A stretch of 37,358 nt of DNA from Hyphomicrobium_A sp964620915. GTDB lineage: Bacteria > Pseudomonadota > Alphaproteobacteria > Rhizobiales > Hyphomicrobiaceae. Location: assembly GCA_964620915.1 (NCBI GenBank), contig CAZUKP010000031.1, positions 1 to 37,358 on the forward strand, in the 5' to 3' direction. Numbering within the stretch: the stretch's first letter is position 1; each line of letters opens with the position of its first letter. The notes under the pieces are model-generated. The model did not search any database, was not told the origin of the DNA, and saw only the letters and a list, made by a program, of their open reading frames with translations. This document shows, in pieces, positions 17,968-25,084 of this stretch. The position numbers and the translations under genes are program-made.

Positions 17968-18249
17968 TTACTCCGCCGCAATCATAGGCGCGGCAACGTC
18001 CTCGTCGAGCATCCCAAGGGCGTGCATATAGACCTCCAGCACAGCGGTTTCCTCGGTGCGTTCGGTCGCGCTCTTCTTGCGCAGCCGGACCAGCTGGCGC
18101 AGCGCTTTCACATCGAAGCCCATTGCTTTGGCTTCGAGATACTTGTCGCGCACATCGCCTGCCAGAGCCTTCTTCTCTTCTTCCAAGCGCTCGATCTGCT
18201 CGACGAGCTGGCGCAGATGCTTTTGCGCCGAAACCTGTAGCGTCGTCAT
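17968..18249 (-). CDS. gapR: DUF2312 nucleoid-associated protein, GapR type
   Basis: Small DNA-binding protein (93 aa) of the DUF2312 family. Its Caulobacter member GapR binds AT-rich, overtwisted DNA and helps replication and chromosome organisation. The sequence matches throughout: an N-terminal coiled-coil helix (LVEQIERLEEEKKALAGDVRD), then YLEAKAMGFDVKALRQLVRLRKK, then a C-terminal helix with VYMHALGMLDE. The frame is open to 18312, but the ATG at 18249 has GGGAG six to seven bases upstream and gives the usual length. It sits in a minus-strand group with DUF1244 and a formylglutamate amidohydrolase-like gene, an arrangement I recall as frequent in alphaproteobacteria. The GapR role is transferred from the family. 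Confidence 0.92.
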   Translation of the reverse strand: MTTLQVSAQKHLRQLVEQIERLEEEKKALAGDVRDKYLEAKAMGFDVKALRQLVRLRKKSATERTEETAVLEVYMHALGMLDEDVAAPMIAAE

Positions 18250-18373
18250 CGGTTTCTCCCCGCTGTCACGAAACTTGCGAGTGACGCTAACGAGGCGAAT
18301 AGCCCCCTTCAAGGTGAGCGAAGCCGCGATCCAGAGGATTCTTGCCCGCGGACGTGAGGCCCCGATGCAACAA

Positions 18374-18682
18374 CTACGTCTTGTCCGGCTTTACCTGAGC
18401 AAATGCAGCTCTTGCATCCCTCGATGCCTCGGTCTGGTGGCGCGTTTTCCACTGTGCATAAGGCATTCCGTAGACGAATTCGCGAGCCTCATCCTTCGTC
18501 AAAGTGATTCGCTGCTCAGCTGCTGCCTCTCGATACCAGTCCGCTAGGCAGTTGCGACAGAAACCTGCCAGGTTCATGAGATCGATGTTTTGAACATCGG
18601 TATGCTCAGCAAGATGACGAAGGAGCCGGCGAAAGGCGGCAGCCTCAAGCTCGGTTTCGGTCTTAGGATCTATTCGCTGCAT
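18374..18682 (-). CDS. DUF1244 protein, unknown function
   Basis: Short soluble protein (102 aa) matching DUF1244. The family core is visible: FRRLLRHLAEHTDVQNIDLMN, then the cysteine pair in FCRNCLADWYREAA, then KDEAREFVYGMPYAQWK. The two cysteines (C-x-x-C) could bind a metal, but this has not been shown as far as I know. Its start codon lies 13 bp inside the end of the upstream formylglutamate amidohydrolase-like gene, so the two are almost certainly co-transcribed and perhaps translationally coupled. The biochemical role is unknown. Confidence 0.88.
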   Translation of the reverse strand: MQRIDPKTETELEAAAFRRLLRHLAEHTDVQNIDLMNLAGFCRNCLADWYREAAAEQRITLTKDEAREFVYGMPYAQWKTRHQTEASRDARAAFAQVKPDKT

Positions 18683-19560
18683 GCCTCGCTCCGTCCGATC
18701 GGGCTGGAGAATGGCGGCGTGAGCTTGTCGTCGGTGTGGGAGCCGAAGTAGCGCACGCTGTGCAGGTTCTCACGCAAATCTTCACGCTTGAGAATTCCTG
18801 CTGTCGCCTCCGCGATCCGCTTGGCCCACTGCGACTGACCCTTGGCATCAGAAATGAGATCTTGGCGGACCTCAACGATTGTGTGCGCGATCCCGCGACG
18901 AGTCCCATGCAGCCACATGCAATCGCCGGCAAGTTTTCCGGTATAGGGCTCGTTCTCGCCGACAACGATATTCTTGTCGGCCCGCAGCGCTTCGAGTAGC
19001 GGAACAGAATAGCGATAGTCGCGGTCCCACAGGATCGCCGCATCCCATGGCCTTGGGACGCCTTTCCAATGTTGCGTGAAACTATGGACCGATAACAGAA
19101 CGGGCGGCTTGCCGGCCTCGATGCCCAGATCAATCAGGTTGTCGAGAGCCAGATGATAGGGCGCATAGTATTCGCGCACGCGCTTATCGCGCTCCGCCTC
19201 GTCGATGTGCCGATTTCCTGGCACCACAGCACCGTCGGAGAGACGCATGATCAGCGTCGGATCGTCGAGGCCGCGATTGACGTCAATTAGGAGCCGCGAG
19301 AACCGCGCACCGATCCCAGGGGCCCCAAGCCTATCTGAAATCTGACGCGCCACCTCGAAAGCCCCAATGTCATAGGCGATATGACGCTCAAATTCGGCGG
19401 CCGGCAATCCAAGCGTACCATAGCCTTCCGGCAGCCTATTCAGCGCATGATCGCAAATAACGACAACTCCTGCGTCTGCGCGACCCGGCAGGATCTCATA
19501 GCTTTCAGTGATTGAGGGCGCGACGAAAGGAGCTGTCTCGCGCACTGTGCTGTCTCGCAT
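18670..19560 (-). CDS. N-formylglutamate amidohydrolase-like protein (divergent)
   Basis: Member of the FGase family (PF05013), 296 aa. Recognised by FSRLLIDVNRGLDD at about 107-120, LSVHSFTQ in the middle, and the closing TIVEVRQDLISD. The usual N-terminal metal motif SPHSG is replaced here by CDHALNRLP, so it belongs to a branch whose substrate may not be formylglutamate. There are no histidine-utilisation genes beside it. It is co-transcribed with DUF1244 (13-bp overlap). A second family member is at 23709-24608. Start ATG at 19560; a TATATT-like element lies about 15 bp upstream on the minus strand. Confidence 0.8.
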   Translation of the reverse strand: MRDSTVRETAPFVAPSITESYEILPGRADAGVVVICDHALNRLPEGYGTLGLPAAEFERHIAYDIGAFEVARQISDRLGAPGIGARFSRLLIDVNRGLDDPTLIMRLSDGAVVPGNRHIDEAERDKRVREYYAPYHLALDNLIDLGIEAGKPPVLLSVHSFTQHWKGVPRPWDAAILWDRDYRYSVPLLEALRADKNIVVGENEPYTGKLAGDCMWLHGTRRGIAHTIVEVRQDLISDAKGQSQWAKRIAEATAGILKREDLRENLHSVRYFGSHTDDKLTPPFSSPIGRSEACSE

Positions 19561-20060
19561 TGGCTGAATATAGCTTTACGTTATCTCGACGAAAACCACC
19601 CGCGTCGGTGCGACGCTTGACGAAAGAACCGCTATTGCGCAAATGAGCGGCCTTGACCAGGATCAAACGATGGCAGATTGCAACCCACAAATCCCTCGCC
19701 GCGCACTGATGCCTAAGCGCGGCCCACTTGTCGAATCTGCTCCGCCAACGTCCTGCTCCAACCCCTATCCCCAGCCTCAATCCAGAGCCGGTTGGGTTGC
19801 CAGCCGCGGCTCCAGACTCTCTGGCGCCACAGTGCTGCCCCTTCCCACATGCATCCCCGCCAACAATCTCAATGCCGCCAATTTCCTGGAGAAGAACGGC
19901 TATCCGGCCCGGTTCTTTCGGGCGACTGGCGGTCCTATCCCATGCGATCCGCCAAAAACCCATGTCGATGATTTCCGCATGGCGTCCGTCGACCCCTAGC
20001 GGAGATTCGGACGCTCCAACGGCAATCGAGCACAGCGTTAGATCACCCGCGCGATTTTAG
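19561..20060. other. 500-bp divergent intergenic region without a recognised gene
   Basis: Spacer between the divergent FGase-like gene and DUF1036. It contains an open frame of 118 codons (19643-19999, plus) and frames on the other strand, but none has a recognisable domain, a Shine-Dalgarno or family-like composition, so I do not call a gene. Its one clear signal is an FNR/FixK-like box at 19653-19666. It could hold a decayed gene or an unrecognised small RNA. Confidence 0.5.
19653..19666. promoter_or_regulatory. FNR/FixK-type box
   Basis: TTGACCAGGATCAA matches the TTGA-N6-TCAA consensus of FNR, FixK and related Crp-family regulators. It is 93 bp before the FGase-like gene (minus) and about 395 bp before DUF1036 (plus). 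No good -10 element is at the expected distance in either direction, so its target is unclear; it may belong to an unrecognised transcript in this spacer. Confidence 0.45.
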
Positions 20061-20552
20061 GTGAGCACCGGAGCCGAAGACTTGTGGCCCTATACAAACA
20101 CTCGTAGACGGCGCAGAGGTGGCCATTGCATCGCGGTCGCGGTTCTCATGGCAGCGATCGTGTTCGCCTCCGGACGGCCCGCAAGTGCCGATCTGAAGCT
20201 GTGCAACTCCACAGCAAGCCGCGTTGGCGTGGCGGTGGGCTACCGTGACCAAAACGGTTGGGCGACGGAAGGGTGGTGGAATATCGCCTCCCAAACCTGC
20301 GAGACGCTACTAAAAGGCGCAGTCCCCAGCCGCTTCATTTACATTCATGCTCTCGACTATGATCGGGGTGGCGAATGGGTTGGCACAAATTTCATGTGTA
20401 CACTTGATAAATCATTCGCCATCCGGGGCGTCCAAGACTGCACTAAGCGCGGATACAAGCGAACCGGATTCTTCGAAGTGGATACCGGCGAGGCAAACGA
20501 ATGGACCGTTCGCCTCACGGATCCGGAAGATCGCGGGCCACAAGAGAAATGA
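20061..20552 (+). CDS. DUF1036 exported protein
   Basis: Periplasmic or secreted protein of the DUF1036 family (163 aa from the longest start). The family core begins after the signal segment (CIAVAVLMAAIVFASGRPASA): DLKLCNSTASRVGVAVGYRD, GWATEGWWNIASQTCETLL and the ending TGFFEVDTGEANEWTVRL. Four conserved cysteines suggest disulphides. The start is uncertain: a GTG at 20061 directly follows an in-frame stop, and an internal ATG at 20148 would leave too short a signal peptide. The stop overlaps the pyk start by four bases (ATGA). Linkage to pyruvate kinase is common in this group of bacteria, but no functional link is established. Confidence 0.82.
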   Translation: MSTGAEDLWPYTNTRRRRRGGHCIAVAVLMAAIVFASGRPASADLKLCNSTASRVGVAVGYRDQNGWATEGWWNIASQTCETLLKGAVPSRFIYIHALDYDRGGEWVGTNFMCTLDKSFAIRGVQDCTKRGYKRTGFFEVDTGEANEWTVRLTDPEDRGPQEK

Positions 20553-21994
20553 GACGTAACCGACGGGTCAAGGTCATTGCAACCTTGGGCCCGGCTTCAT
20601 CCGCCACGGAAATGATCGAGCGCCTGTTCCTGGCAGGCGTCGACGTTTTCCGTATCAACATGAGCCACTGCTCGCACGAAACCGCGCGCGCGTTGCAGAA
20701 TTCCGTGCGATGGGTCGGCAAGCGTCATCGTCACCCGATCGGCATCCTCGCCGATTTACAGGGCCCCAAATTTCGCGTCGGCGAGTTTCACGGCGGACGC
20801 GCGTTTCTCAATGACGGGGCGGTCTTCCGTTTCTGCCGCACCGAGAAGACTGGCACCAGCGAGCACGTCCAACTTCCCCATCCTCACATATTTGCCGCAG
20901 TCGAGGCGGGGCAGATGATGCTGCTCGACGACGGCCGAATCCGCATGCGCGTTGTCGAGAAGGACGCAGACTGGATCACCGCGGAGGTTCTCGTCGGTGG
21001 AGCGCTTGGCAGCCGGAAGGGCATCAGCCTGCCCGATACACTTCTGCCCATTGGTCCTCTCACGGAAAAGGACCGCGCCGATCTCGCCTATCTTCTCAAG
21101 ATTGGCACCGATTGGGTTGCGCTCTCGTTTCTACAGCGCGCAGAAGACATGAAGGAAGTCCGCAGGATCGTTGGCGGACGGGCCTCAATCCTGGCCAAAA
21201 TCGAGAAGCCTTCGGCCATCACCGACCTTGATGCAATTGTCGCGGGTGCCGACGCGCTGATGGTTGCACGCGGCGATTTGGGCGTCGAAATACCCGTCGA
21301 GCGCGTGCCAGGCCTGCAAAAAGAAATCACGCGCAAGGCGCGCGCCGAGGGCAAGCCAGTCGTCATCGCAACGCAGATGCTTGAAAGTATGATCTCGTCG
21401 CCGACACCAACGCGCGCAGAGGTTTCCGATGTCGCCACCGCCGTATTTGATGGCGCCGATGCGGTCATGCTTTCTGCTGAGTCGGCCGTGGGTCAATACC
21501 CGCTTGAAGCCATTCAGATGATGGACCGCATCGCCATCGAAGTGGAAAGTGATCCAAGCTACAGCGCGATCATTCACGCAACGAAGACACCGCCACAGCC
21601 CACCGGTGCCGACGCGATCGCCACTGCGGCCTATGCCATTGCTGATACGGTGAAGCTCGCCGCAATCGTCTGCTATACGGCAACCGGTTCGACCGCTCTG
21701 CGCATGGCGCGTGAACGTCCCCATGTTCCTGTCCTGGGACTGACACCGGTCGAGTCGACGGCGCGCCAACTGTCGCTCGTCTGGGGCATACGATCGGTCC
21801 TCACGGCGGATCCCCAGAACTCCGCTGACATGGTGCGCAAGGCTTGTCGCATCGCCTTCGATGAGGGCTTCGTGAAGCCGCGCGACGGCATCTTGATCAC
21901 AGCCGGTGTCCCGATGGGCTCACCGGGCGCAACCAACATGATCCGCATCGCATTTGTTGATGAAACGGGCGCTCCAGCGGCCGAGAGCTTATAG
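20549..21994 (+). CDS. pyk: pyruvate kinase
   Basis: Glycolytic enzyme converting phosphoenolpyruvate and ADP to pyruvate and ATP (481 aa, full length). Motifs in order: KVIATLGPASS at the N-terminus, FRINMSHCSHE, DLQGPKFRVGEF, the K+/Mg2+ site region DWVALSFLQ, the signature ILAKIEKPSAITDLD with the catalytic lysine, MVARGDLGVEIPVERV, and ATQMLESMISSPTPTRAEVSDVATAVFDGADAVMLSAESAVG read in segments. The frame extends upstream to 20501, but the ATG at 20549 overlaps the DUF1036 stop (ATGA) and gives the standard N-terminus (MRRNRRVKVIATLGP). It is convergent with the TPR gene. Confidence 0.96.
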   Translation: MRRNRRVKVIATLGPASSATEMIERLFLAGVDVFRINMSHCSHETARALQNSVRWVGKRHRHPIGILADLQGPKFRVGEFHGGRAFLNDGAVFRFCRTEKTGTSEHVQLPHPHIFAAVEAGQMMLLDDGRIRMRVVEKDADWITAEVLVGGALGSRKGISLPDTLLPIGPLTEKDRADLAYLLKIGTDWVALSFLQRAEDMKEVRRIVGGRASILAKIEKPSAITDLDAIVAGADALMVARGDLGVEIPVERVPGLQKEITRKARAEGKPVVIATQMLESMISSPTPTRAEVSDVATAVFDGADAVMLSAESAVGQYPLEAIQMMDRIAIEVESDPSYSAIIHATKTPPQPTGADAIATAAYAIADTVKLAAIVCYTATGSTALRMARERPHVPVLGLTPVESTARQLSLVWGIRSVLTADPQNSADMVRKACRIAFDEGFVKPRDGILITAGVPMGSPGATNMIRIAFVDETGAPAAESL

Positions 21995-22003
21995 TCCTCA
22001 GAC

Positions 22004-22024
22004 ATCGCCCCACACGAGGGCGAT
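22004..22024. terminator. hairpin between convergent pyk and TPR genes
   Basis: Seven-base-pair arms ATCGCCC and GGGCGAT around CACACGA, placed in the 29-bp gap between two convergent genes. There is no T-run on either side, so it may act as a bidirectional pause or transcript end rather than a classic intrinsic terminator. Confidence 0.35.
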
Positions 22025-22707
22025 CAGATGCCCTGCCCTTCGACCTCGATGGTGAGCTCGTCAACTGCTTCCTTTGCGCCGGAGAGTTGTGGATGGATGC
22101 GCAAGAGCTGCTGATAGGCTTGCAGCGCATTCTTCTTCTGGCCGATCTCTCGCAAGATACGCGCAAGCCCTTCCAGGGCCTTGAAGTGATTAGGCTCCAG
22201 CGCCAGGGCACGTCGCAGGTCCCCCAGCGCACGTTCATAGTCATCTTGCAGGTAGAGAACGTAGGCGCGCCGGTTCCAGCCCTCTGCATAGTCCGGCGCC
22301 AACTCGACGACGGCATCGAGAAACTGCAGGGCCAGTTCAGGCCGCTCCTGTTTCAACGCATTGAGCGAGCGGCCCATCAGCAATCCGATCGTGGGGCTGT
22401 CCGATCGCAGCCAAAGCCCCTCGATGGTCTCGGCGATCGGTCCAGCCCTCATCGGGTCCGGTGCCTGGGCGAGATGAGCGTAAAGCTCCTCAAGCATCGC
22501 GTCCTTCGTTTGCGGGACAGCAGCTTTGGCTTTGTCCTGCCCGTTCGGGGCAGGTGTTTCAGCATCGGGCCGAGTGAGCCCCGGCAGCTCCGCGCCGCGC
22601 TCTCTCATGTCAGGCGCGGGCGCATCCTGCGCGTAAACCCCGCCGGCCAAAAGGCAGGCGAGGGACGTTATCGCAACGAAAACGGAAGTTGGCGCCTTGT
22701 GTCGCAT
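22024..22707 (-). CDS. exported TPR-repeat protein
   Basis: Protein of 227 aa with a signal peptide (MRHKAPTSVFVAITSLACLL, cleavage near VYA-QD). A Pro/Ala-rich linker follows, and then about three tetratricopeptide repeats. The clearest are LALQFLDAVVELAPDYAEGW, then YVLYLQDDYERALGDLRRAL and ALEPNHFKALEGLARILREI, followed by KKNALQAYQQLLRIHP. TPRs act as protein-binding scaffolds; the partner is unknown. The open frame continues to 22848, but that extension overlaps the rpmJ gene in another frame, so the ATG at 22707 is correct despite a poorly spaced AGGG in front of it. It is 58 bp downstream of rpmJ and may share its transcript. Confidence 0.82.
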   Translation of the reverse strand: MRHKAPTSVFVAITSLACLLAGGVYAQDAPAPDMRERGAELPGLTRPDAETPAPNGQDKAKAAVPQTKDAMLEELYAHLAQAPDPMRAGPIAETIEGLWLRSDSPTIGLLMGRSLNALKQERPELALQFLDAVVELAPDYAEGWNRRAYVLYLQDDYERALGDLRRALALEPNHFKALEGLARILREIGQKKNALQAYQQLLRIHPQLSGAKEAVDELTIEVEGQGI

Positions 22708-22765
22708 CCCTAAAAGATAGGATGCCGCCAGCGAGCCGTCAAAGTGGCGCTTTTGCCGCGCCGGA

Positions 22766-22891
22766 TCAGCCCTGGCGCGCTTTAAAGCGCCGCTGGGTCT
22801 TATTGATAATGTAAAGTCGACCTTTGCGCCGCACCAACCGATTGTCACGATGGCGCGCGCGCAACGACTTTAGTGAGTTTCTGACTTTCAT
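22766..22891 (-). CDS. rpmJ: ribosomal protein bL36, zinc-free form
   Basis: 41-residue ribosomal large-subunit protein. The reading is MKVRNSLKSLRARHRDNRLV followed by RRKGRLYIINKTQRRFKARQG, a full-length match to the family, including the invariant RRKGR-YIINKT and RFKARQG ends. The cysteines and histidine of the zinc-ribbon form are absent, as is usual in alphaproteobacteria. The ATG at 22891 is 25 bp after the encoded CCA end of the tRNA-Val gene; the spacer carries GGATTGG as a weak Shine-Dalgarno. It is easily missed because of its size and because a longer frame of the TPR gene runs across it. Confidence 0.96.
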   Translation of the reverse strand: MKVRNSLKSLRARHRDNRLVRRKGRLYIINKTQRRFKARQG

Positions 22892-22916
22892 TTTTGCACC
22901 AATCCGCAAGCAACGA

Positions 22917-22991
<75 letters not shown>

Positions 22992-23003
22992 CAGAGGGCG
23001 TGG

Positions 23004-23032
23004 TTCTATGCGCTAGTCCTCACTGCGGTCAA
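23004..23032 (-). promoter_or_regulatory. promoter for tRNA-Val (and probably rpmJ)
   Basis: Minus-strand -35 TTGACC (23027-23032), 17-bp spacer, -10 ATAGAA (23004-23009). The predicted start is about 22998, seven bases before the tRNA 5' end. It lies immediately behind the end of cpdR. Because only 25 bp separate the tRNA from rpmJ, the same promoter probably serves both. Confidence 0.6.
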
Positions 23033-23046
23033 GTCCGCCAGGACAA

Positions 23047-23433
23047 TCAGGCCGCCAGAAGGCGATCGACCTCGCGCACGAGGTCCTTCAAATGGAACGG
23101 CTTGGAAAGCACCGTGGCGTCCTTTGGGGCCTCAATATCGTTATTCAGGATCACGGCGGCAAAGCCAGTGATGAACATGATCTTGAGGTCCGGATCGAGC
23201 TCGCTGGCCTTTCGGGCCAGTTCGATGCCGTCCATTTTGGGCATGACGATGTCGGTCAAAAGCAAGGTGAAGGGCTCGGTCTTGAGCCGCTCGTAGGCCT
23301 CCTGGCCATTTGCGAAGGCAATAACGTCATAGCCGGCCCTCTCAAGTGCCCGGACGAGGAACCCGCGCATGGAGTCGTCATCTTCTGCCAGCAGAATACG
23401 GGAAATCGAGAGGCGGGAGAGCTTGGCGGTCAT
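23047..23433 (-). CDS. cpdR: single-domain response regulator, CpdR type
   Basis: Stand-alone receiver domain (128 aa) without an output domain. The acidic pocket is in LLAEDDDSMR (residues 17-19), the phosphoacceptor is D61 in LLLTDIVMPKMDG, and K is in LSKPFHLKDLV. The segments ILLAEDDDSMR, FANGQEAYERL and MFITGFAAV closely resemble CpdR, the adaptor that when unphosphorylated directs ClpXP to degrade cell-cycle proteins in Caulobacter and rhizobia. The chain ends in two alanines. In known systems it is phosphorylated through CckA/ChpT; those genes are not in the window. The ATG at 23433 has a weak Shine-Dalgarno. The specific CpdR name is likely but rests on remembered sequence similarity. 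Confidence 0.82.
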   Translation of the reverse strand: MTAKLSRLSISRILLAEDDDSMRGFLVRALERAGYDVIAFANGQEAYERLKTEPFTLLLTDIVMPKMDGIELARKASELDPDLKIMFITGFAAVILNNDIEAPKDATVLSKPFHLKDLVREVDRLLAA

Positions 23434-23708
23434 GGCTACTCTACAAACTCAGCATACGAAGCCTGGCGGCATTCTTTACCTAGGGGTGAATCTGACAGCG
23501 ATACGGTAAACACGAGGTTGAAAAAACCTAGCAAATCTCAGATCGCCACAGATTTCTCCACGAGCAGGATGTGGGATCCTGCCCGCTCCCAATGGACATA
23601 TTGAGGCCAGCTTGGCACAGTGAGCAAGGGTCAAATCATTGTATGTGCAGACCCCAAAGTTCCGGGACAATGCTTAACGGTGCAACAGAGCCAAAGATTG
23701 TAGATCGA

Positions 23709-24608
23709 ATGTCTGCGATAGACCGCCCATCGATCCCCCCGGAGTTCTTGCCCCCCTTTGCCGTCGAGACGCCAGAGACGCAGGTTGCACCTTTCGTTCT
23801 GTGCTCGCCGCACTCAGGCCGCGTTTACCCTTCCGCCTTCCTGGAGCAATCGCGGCTTAGCCCACTCGCGCTCAGGAAATCGGAAGACTGCTTTGTCGAC
23901 GATCTCTTTCGGCCCATCGCCTCGGAGTTCGTTCCACTGATCTCCGCGCGTTTTCCGCGCGCCTTTCTCGACGTGAACCGCGAGCCCTATGAACTCGACC
24001 CGGAACTCTTCGTCGAGACGCTGCCTGACTATGCAAACGCTCAGTCCGTTCGGGTTGCCGGGGGACTTGGAACGATTGCGCGCATTGTCGCTGACGGCGA
24101 GGAAATCTACCACGACAAGCTGAACCTCTCGTCGGCTCTGGAGCGCATCAAAGAGCTCTACATCCCATTTCACGCCGCCCTCAGCACACTTATCGAAGAA
24201 ACCCGAAACCGCTTCGGCTACGCCATTCTGATCGATTGCCATTCGATGCCATCAGCTTCGATGGCACCCGCCGGAGGTGCCCGGCCGGACATCGTCCTCG
24301 GAGACAGGTTTGGAGCTTCTGCCGATGGCAAGATCATTCGCCACCTGAAGGATCTGCTGACGGGACTTGGCTACGAGGTGCAGATGAACCGGCCTTACGC
24401 CGGAGGCTACATTACCGAGCATTACGGCAGACCATCGCGCGACGTCCATGCCGTCCAACTCGAGATCAACCGCGGCCTTTACCTCAATGAAACAACACTT
24501 GAGCCGAAGCCATCCTTCGCCCAGCTGCAAAGTGACCTAGGCGCATTGGCGCGTGAGTTGTTCAGCGATCTGCCAAACCTGCTCGAGCGGCGTGCCGCAG
24601 CGGAATGA
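23709..24608 (+). CDS. N-formylglutamate amidohydrolase family protein (canonical motifs)
   Basis: Second FGase family member (299 aa from the chosen start), with standard motifs unlike the copy at 18670-19560: SPHSGRVYP at 33-41, FPRAFLDVNREPYELD, LIDCHSMPS, and the C-terminal EHYGRP and QLEINRGLYL. Family enzymes hydrolyse N-formyl-L-glutamate to glutamate and formate, the last step of one histidine degradation route, but no other hut gene is nearby, so the physiological role is open. The frame is open to 23571; ATGs at 23670 and 23709 are both possible, and none has a good Shine-Dalgarno. I chose 23709 because it gives a family-like N-terminus. Confidence 0.85.
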   Translation: MSAIDRPSIPPEFLPPFAVETPETQVAPFVLCSPHSGRVYPSAFLEQSRLSPLALRKSEDCFVDDLFRPIASEFVPLISARFPRAFLDVNREPYELDPELFVETLPDYANAQSVRVAGGLGTIARIVADGEEIYHDKLNLSSALERIKELYIPFHAALSTLIEETRNRFGYAILIDCHSMPSASMAPAGGARPDIVLGDRFGASADGKIIRHLKDLLTGLGYEVQMNRPYAGGYITEHYGRPSRDVHAVQLEINRGLYLNETTLEPKPSFAQLQSDLGALARELFSDLPNLLERRAAAE

Positions 24609-24762
24609 GCTTCAAAACTGCGTGCAGGCAGCTTAGGAGCACAGCTGGGCTATGCGATTGGGTCATAGGATGGTGAGGCTCGACGCGTAGAGCGGGGGTA
24701 GAGAACGCGCAAATCATCTGCCTGCCTGAATAACCGACAGCGAAAGCAACCGGCGAAAAGGC
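24609..24762. other. spacer downstream of the FGase-like gene
   Basis: About 150 bp between the stop of the FGase-like gene and the end of the first small RNA unit. I see no gene, terminator or repeat here. Confidence 0.4.
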
Positions 24763-24795
24763 AAAAAAAGGGGCCGTTCGGGTCTCGAACGGCCC
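24763..24795 (-). terminator. Rho-independent terminator of small RNA 1
   Basis: Perfect 10-bp stem GGGCCGTTCG/CGAACGGCCC with a five-base loop, then C and seven T residues on the minus strand (24763-24769). A textbook intrinsic terminator for leftward transcription; the plus-strand reading has no T-run. Confidence 0.88.
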
Positions 24796-24858
24796 AAGTC
24801 TAGGGAGGAAACGCCCAAGGAGGGCTACGACATGACGAGCTGGGCTCGTGATGTCGCA
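24763..24858 (-). ncRNA. small RNA 1 with CU-rich anti-Shine-Dalgarno segment
   Basis: About 96-nt transcription unit on the minus strand, reading from about 24858 to 24763. Order: a 5' hairpin with 13-nt arms and one mismatch (24828-24856, loop CCA); a short hairpin GCCC-TCCTT-GGGC, so CCUCCUU is partly in the loop; a single-stranded GTTTCCTCCCTAGACTT; and a terminator. CCUCCUU is the complement of an ideal Shine-Dalgarno. The 34-nt block 24786-24819 is repeated exactly in small RNA 2 at 24979-25012. The type resembles alphaproteobacterial sRNAs with CCUCC loops (such as the alpha-r14 group), but I cannot confirm a family. A 100-codon frame runs through it and looks accidental. Confidence 0.75.
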
Positions 24859-24864
24859 CTGCAA

Positions 24865-24893
24865 AAGTTAAGGGTGCGGTGCACAATTTTCAA
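24865..24893 (-). promoter_or_regulatory. promoter of small RNA 1
   Basis: Minus-strand -35 TTGAAA (24888-24893), 17-bp spacer, -10 TAACTT (24865-24870). The predicted start is near 24858, directly before the first hairpin of the RNA. Confidence 0.6.
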
Positions 24894-24958
24894 TTGCGTT
24901 TTTTGCATAACTGAAGCGACCGTAGCGTAGGGCTCGGACGGAACGTTCGTTATGTCGG

Positions 24959-24987
24959 AAAAAAGGCCGCCCGCAGCACGAACGGCC
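24959..24987 (-). terminator. Rho-independent terminator of small RNA 2
   Basis: Twenty-three-base hairpin (24965-24987), then six T residues on the minus strand (24959-24964). Ten pairs form, three of them U-G (stem positions 6, 7 and 10). On the plus strand the same positions would be A-C mismatches, so the structure works only as minus-strand RNA. Confidence 0.85.
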
Positions 24988-25050
24988 CAAGTCTAGGGAG
25001 GAAACGCCCAAGTGGGCTACGGTGCGTTAGGATATCAACGGCACCGTAAC
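24959..25050 (-). ncRNA. small RNA 2, paralogue of small RNA 1
   Basis: About 92-nt unit on the minus strand, with the same architecture as small RNA 1. Its 5' hairpin TACGGTGC/GCACCGTA (25018-25048, with inner GTT/AAC pairs) is unrelated in sequence to that of copy 1. Then come GCCC-ACTT-GGGC, the identical CU-rich stretch GTTTCCTCCCTAGACTT, and a terminator. The shared 34-nt block is at 24979-25012. The loop of the middle hairpin differs (ACTT, not TCCTT), so CCUCCUU is lost here while CCUCCC remains. The two genes lie head to tail with about 100 bp between them, which suggests local duplication followed by divergence of the 5' part. Confidence 0.75.
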
Positions 25051-25055
25051 TATAA

Positions 25056-25084
25056 CGTATGAGCCTGTTCGTAGGACTCAGCAA
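25056..25084 (-). promoter_or_regulatory. promoter of small RNA 2
   Basis: Minus-strand -35 TTGCTG (25079-25084), 17-bp spacer, weak -10 CATACG (25056-25061). The predicted start is at 25049-25050, directly before the 5' hairpin, the same geometry as in copy 1. Confidence 0.45.

Noticed and set aside
19643..19999. Open frame of 118 codons (plus), and 152 codons on the minus strand over the same stretch
   Set aside because: Proline/cysteine-rich translations without any recognisable domain, signal peptide or ribosome binding site; both strands are open, as often happens by chance in GC-rich DNA.
22708..22848. Longer N-terminus for the TPR protein
   Set aside because: The extension overlaps rpmJ in another frame, and the signal peptide starts at 22707.
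24562..24864. Open frame of 100 codons on the minus strand
   Set aside because: It runs through the first small RNA and its terminator and into the FGase-like gene; no Shine-Dalgarno, no domain and a TTG start within the small RNA promoter region.
24786..25012. A CRISPR-like direct repeat (34 nt, two copies)
   Set aside because: Only two copies, 193 bp apart, each followed by its own terminator and preceded by its own hairpin. They are parts of two small RNA genes, and no cas gene is present.
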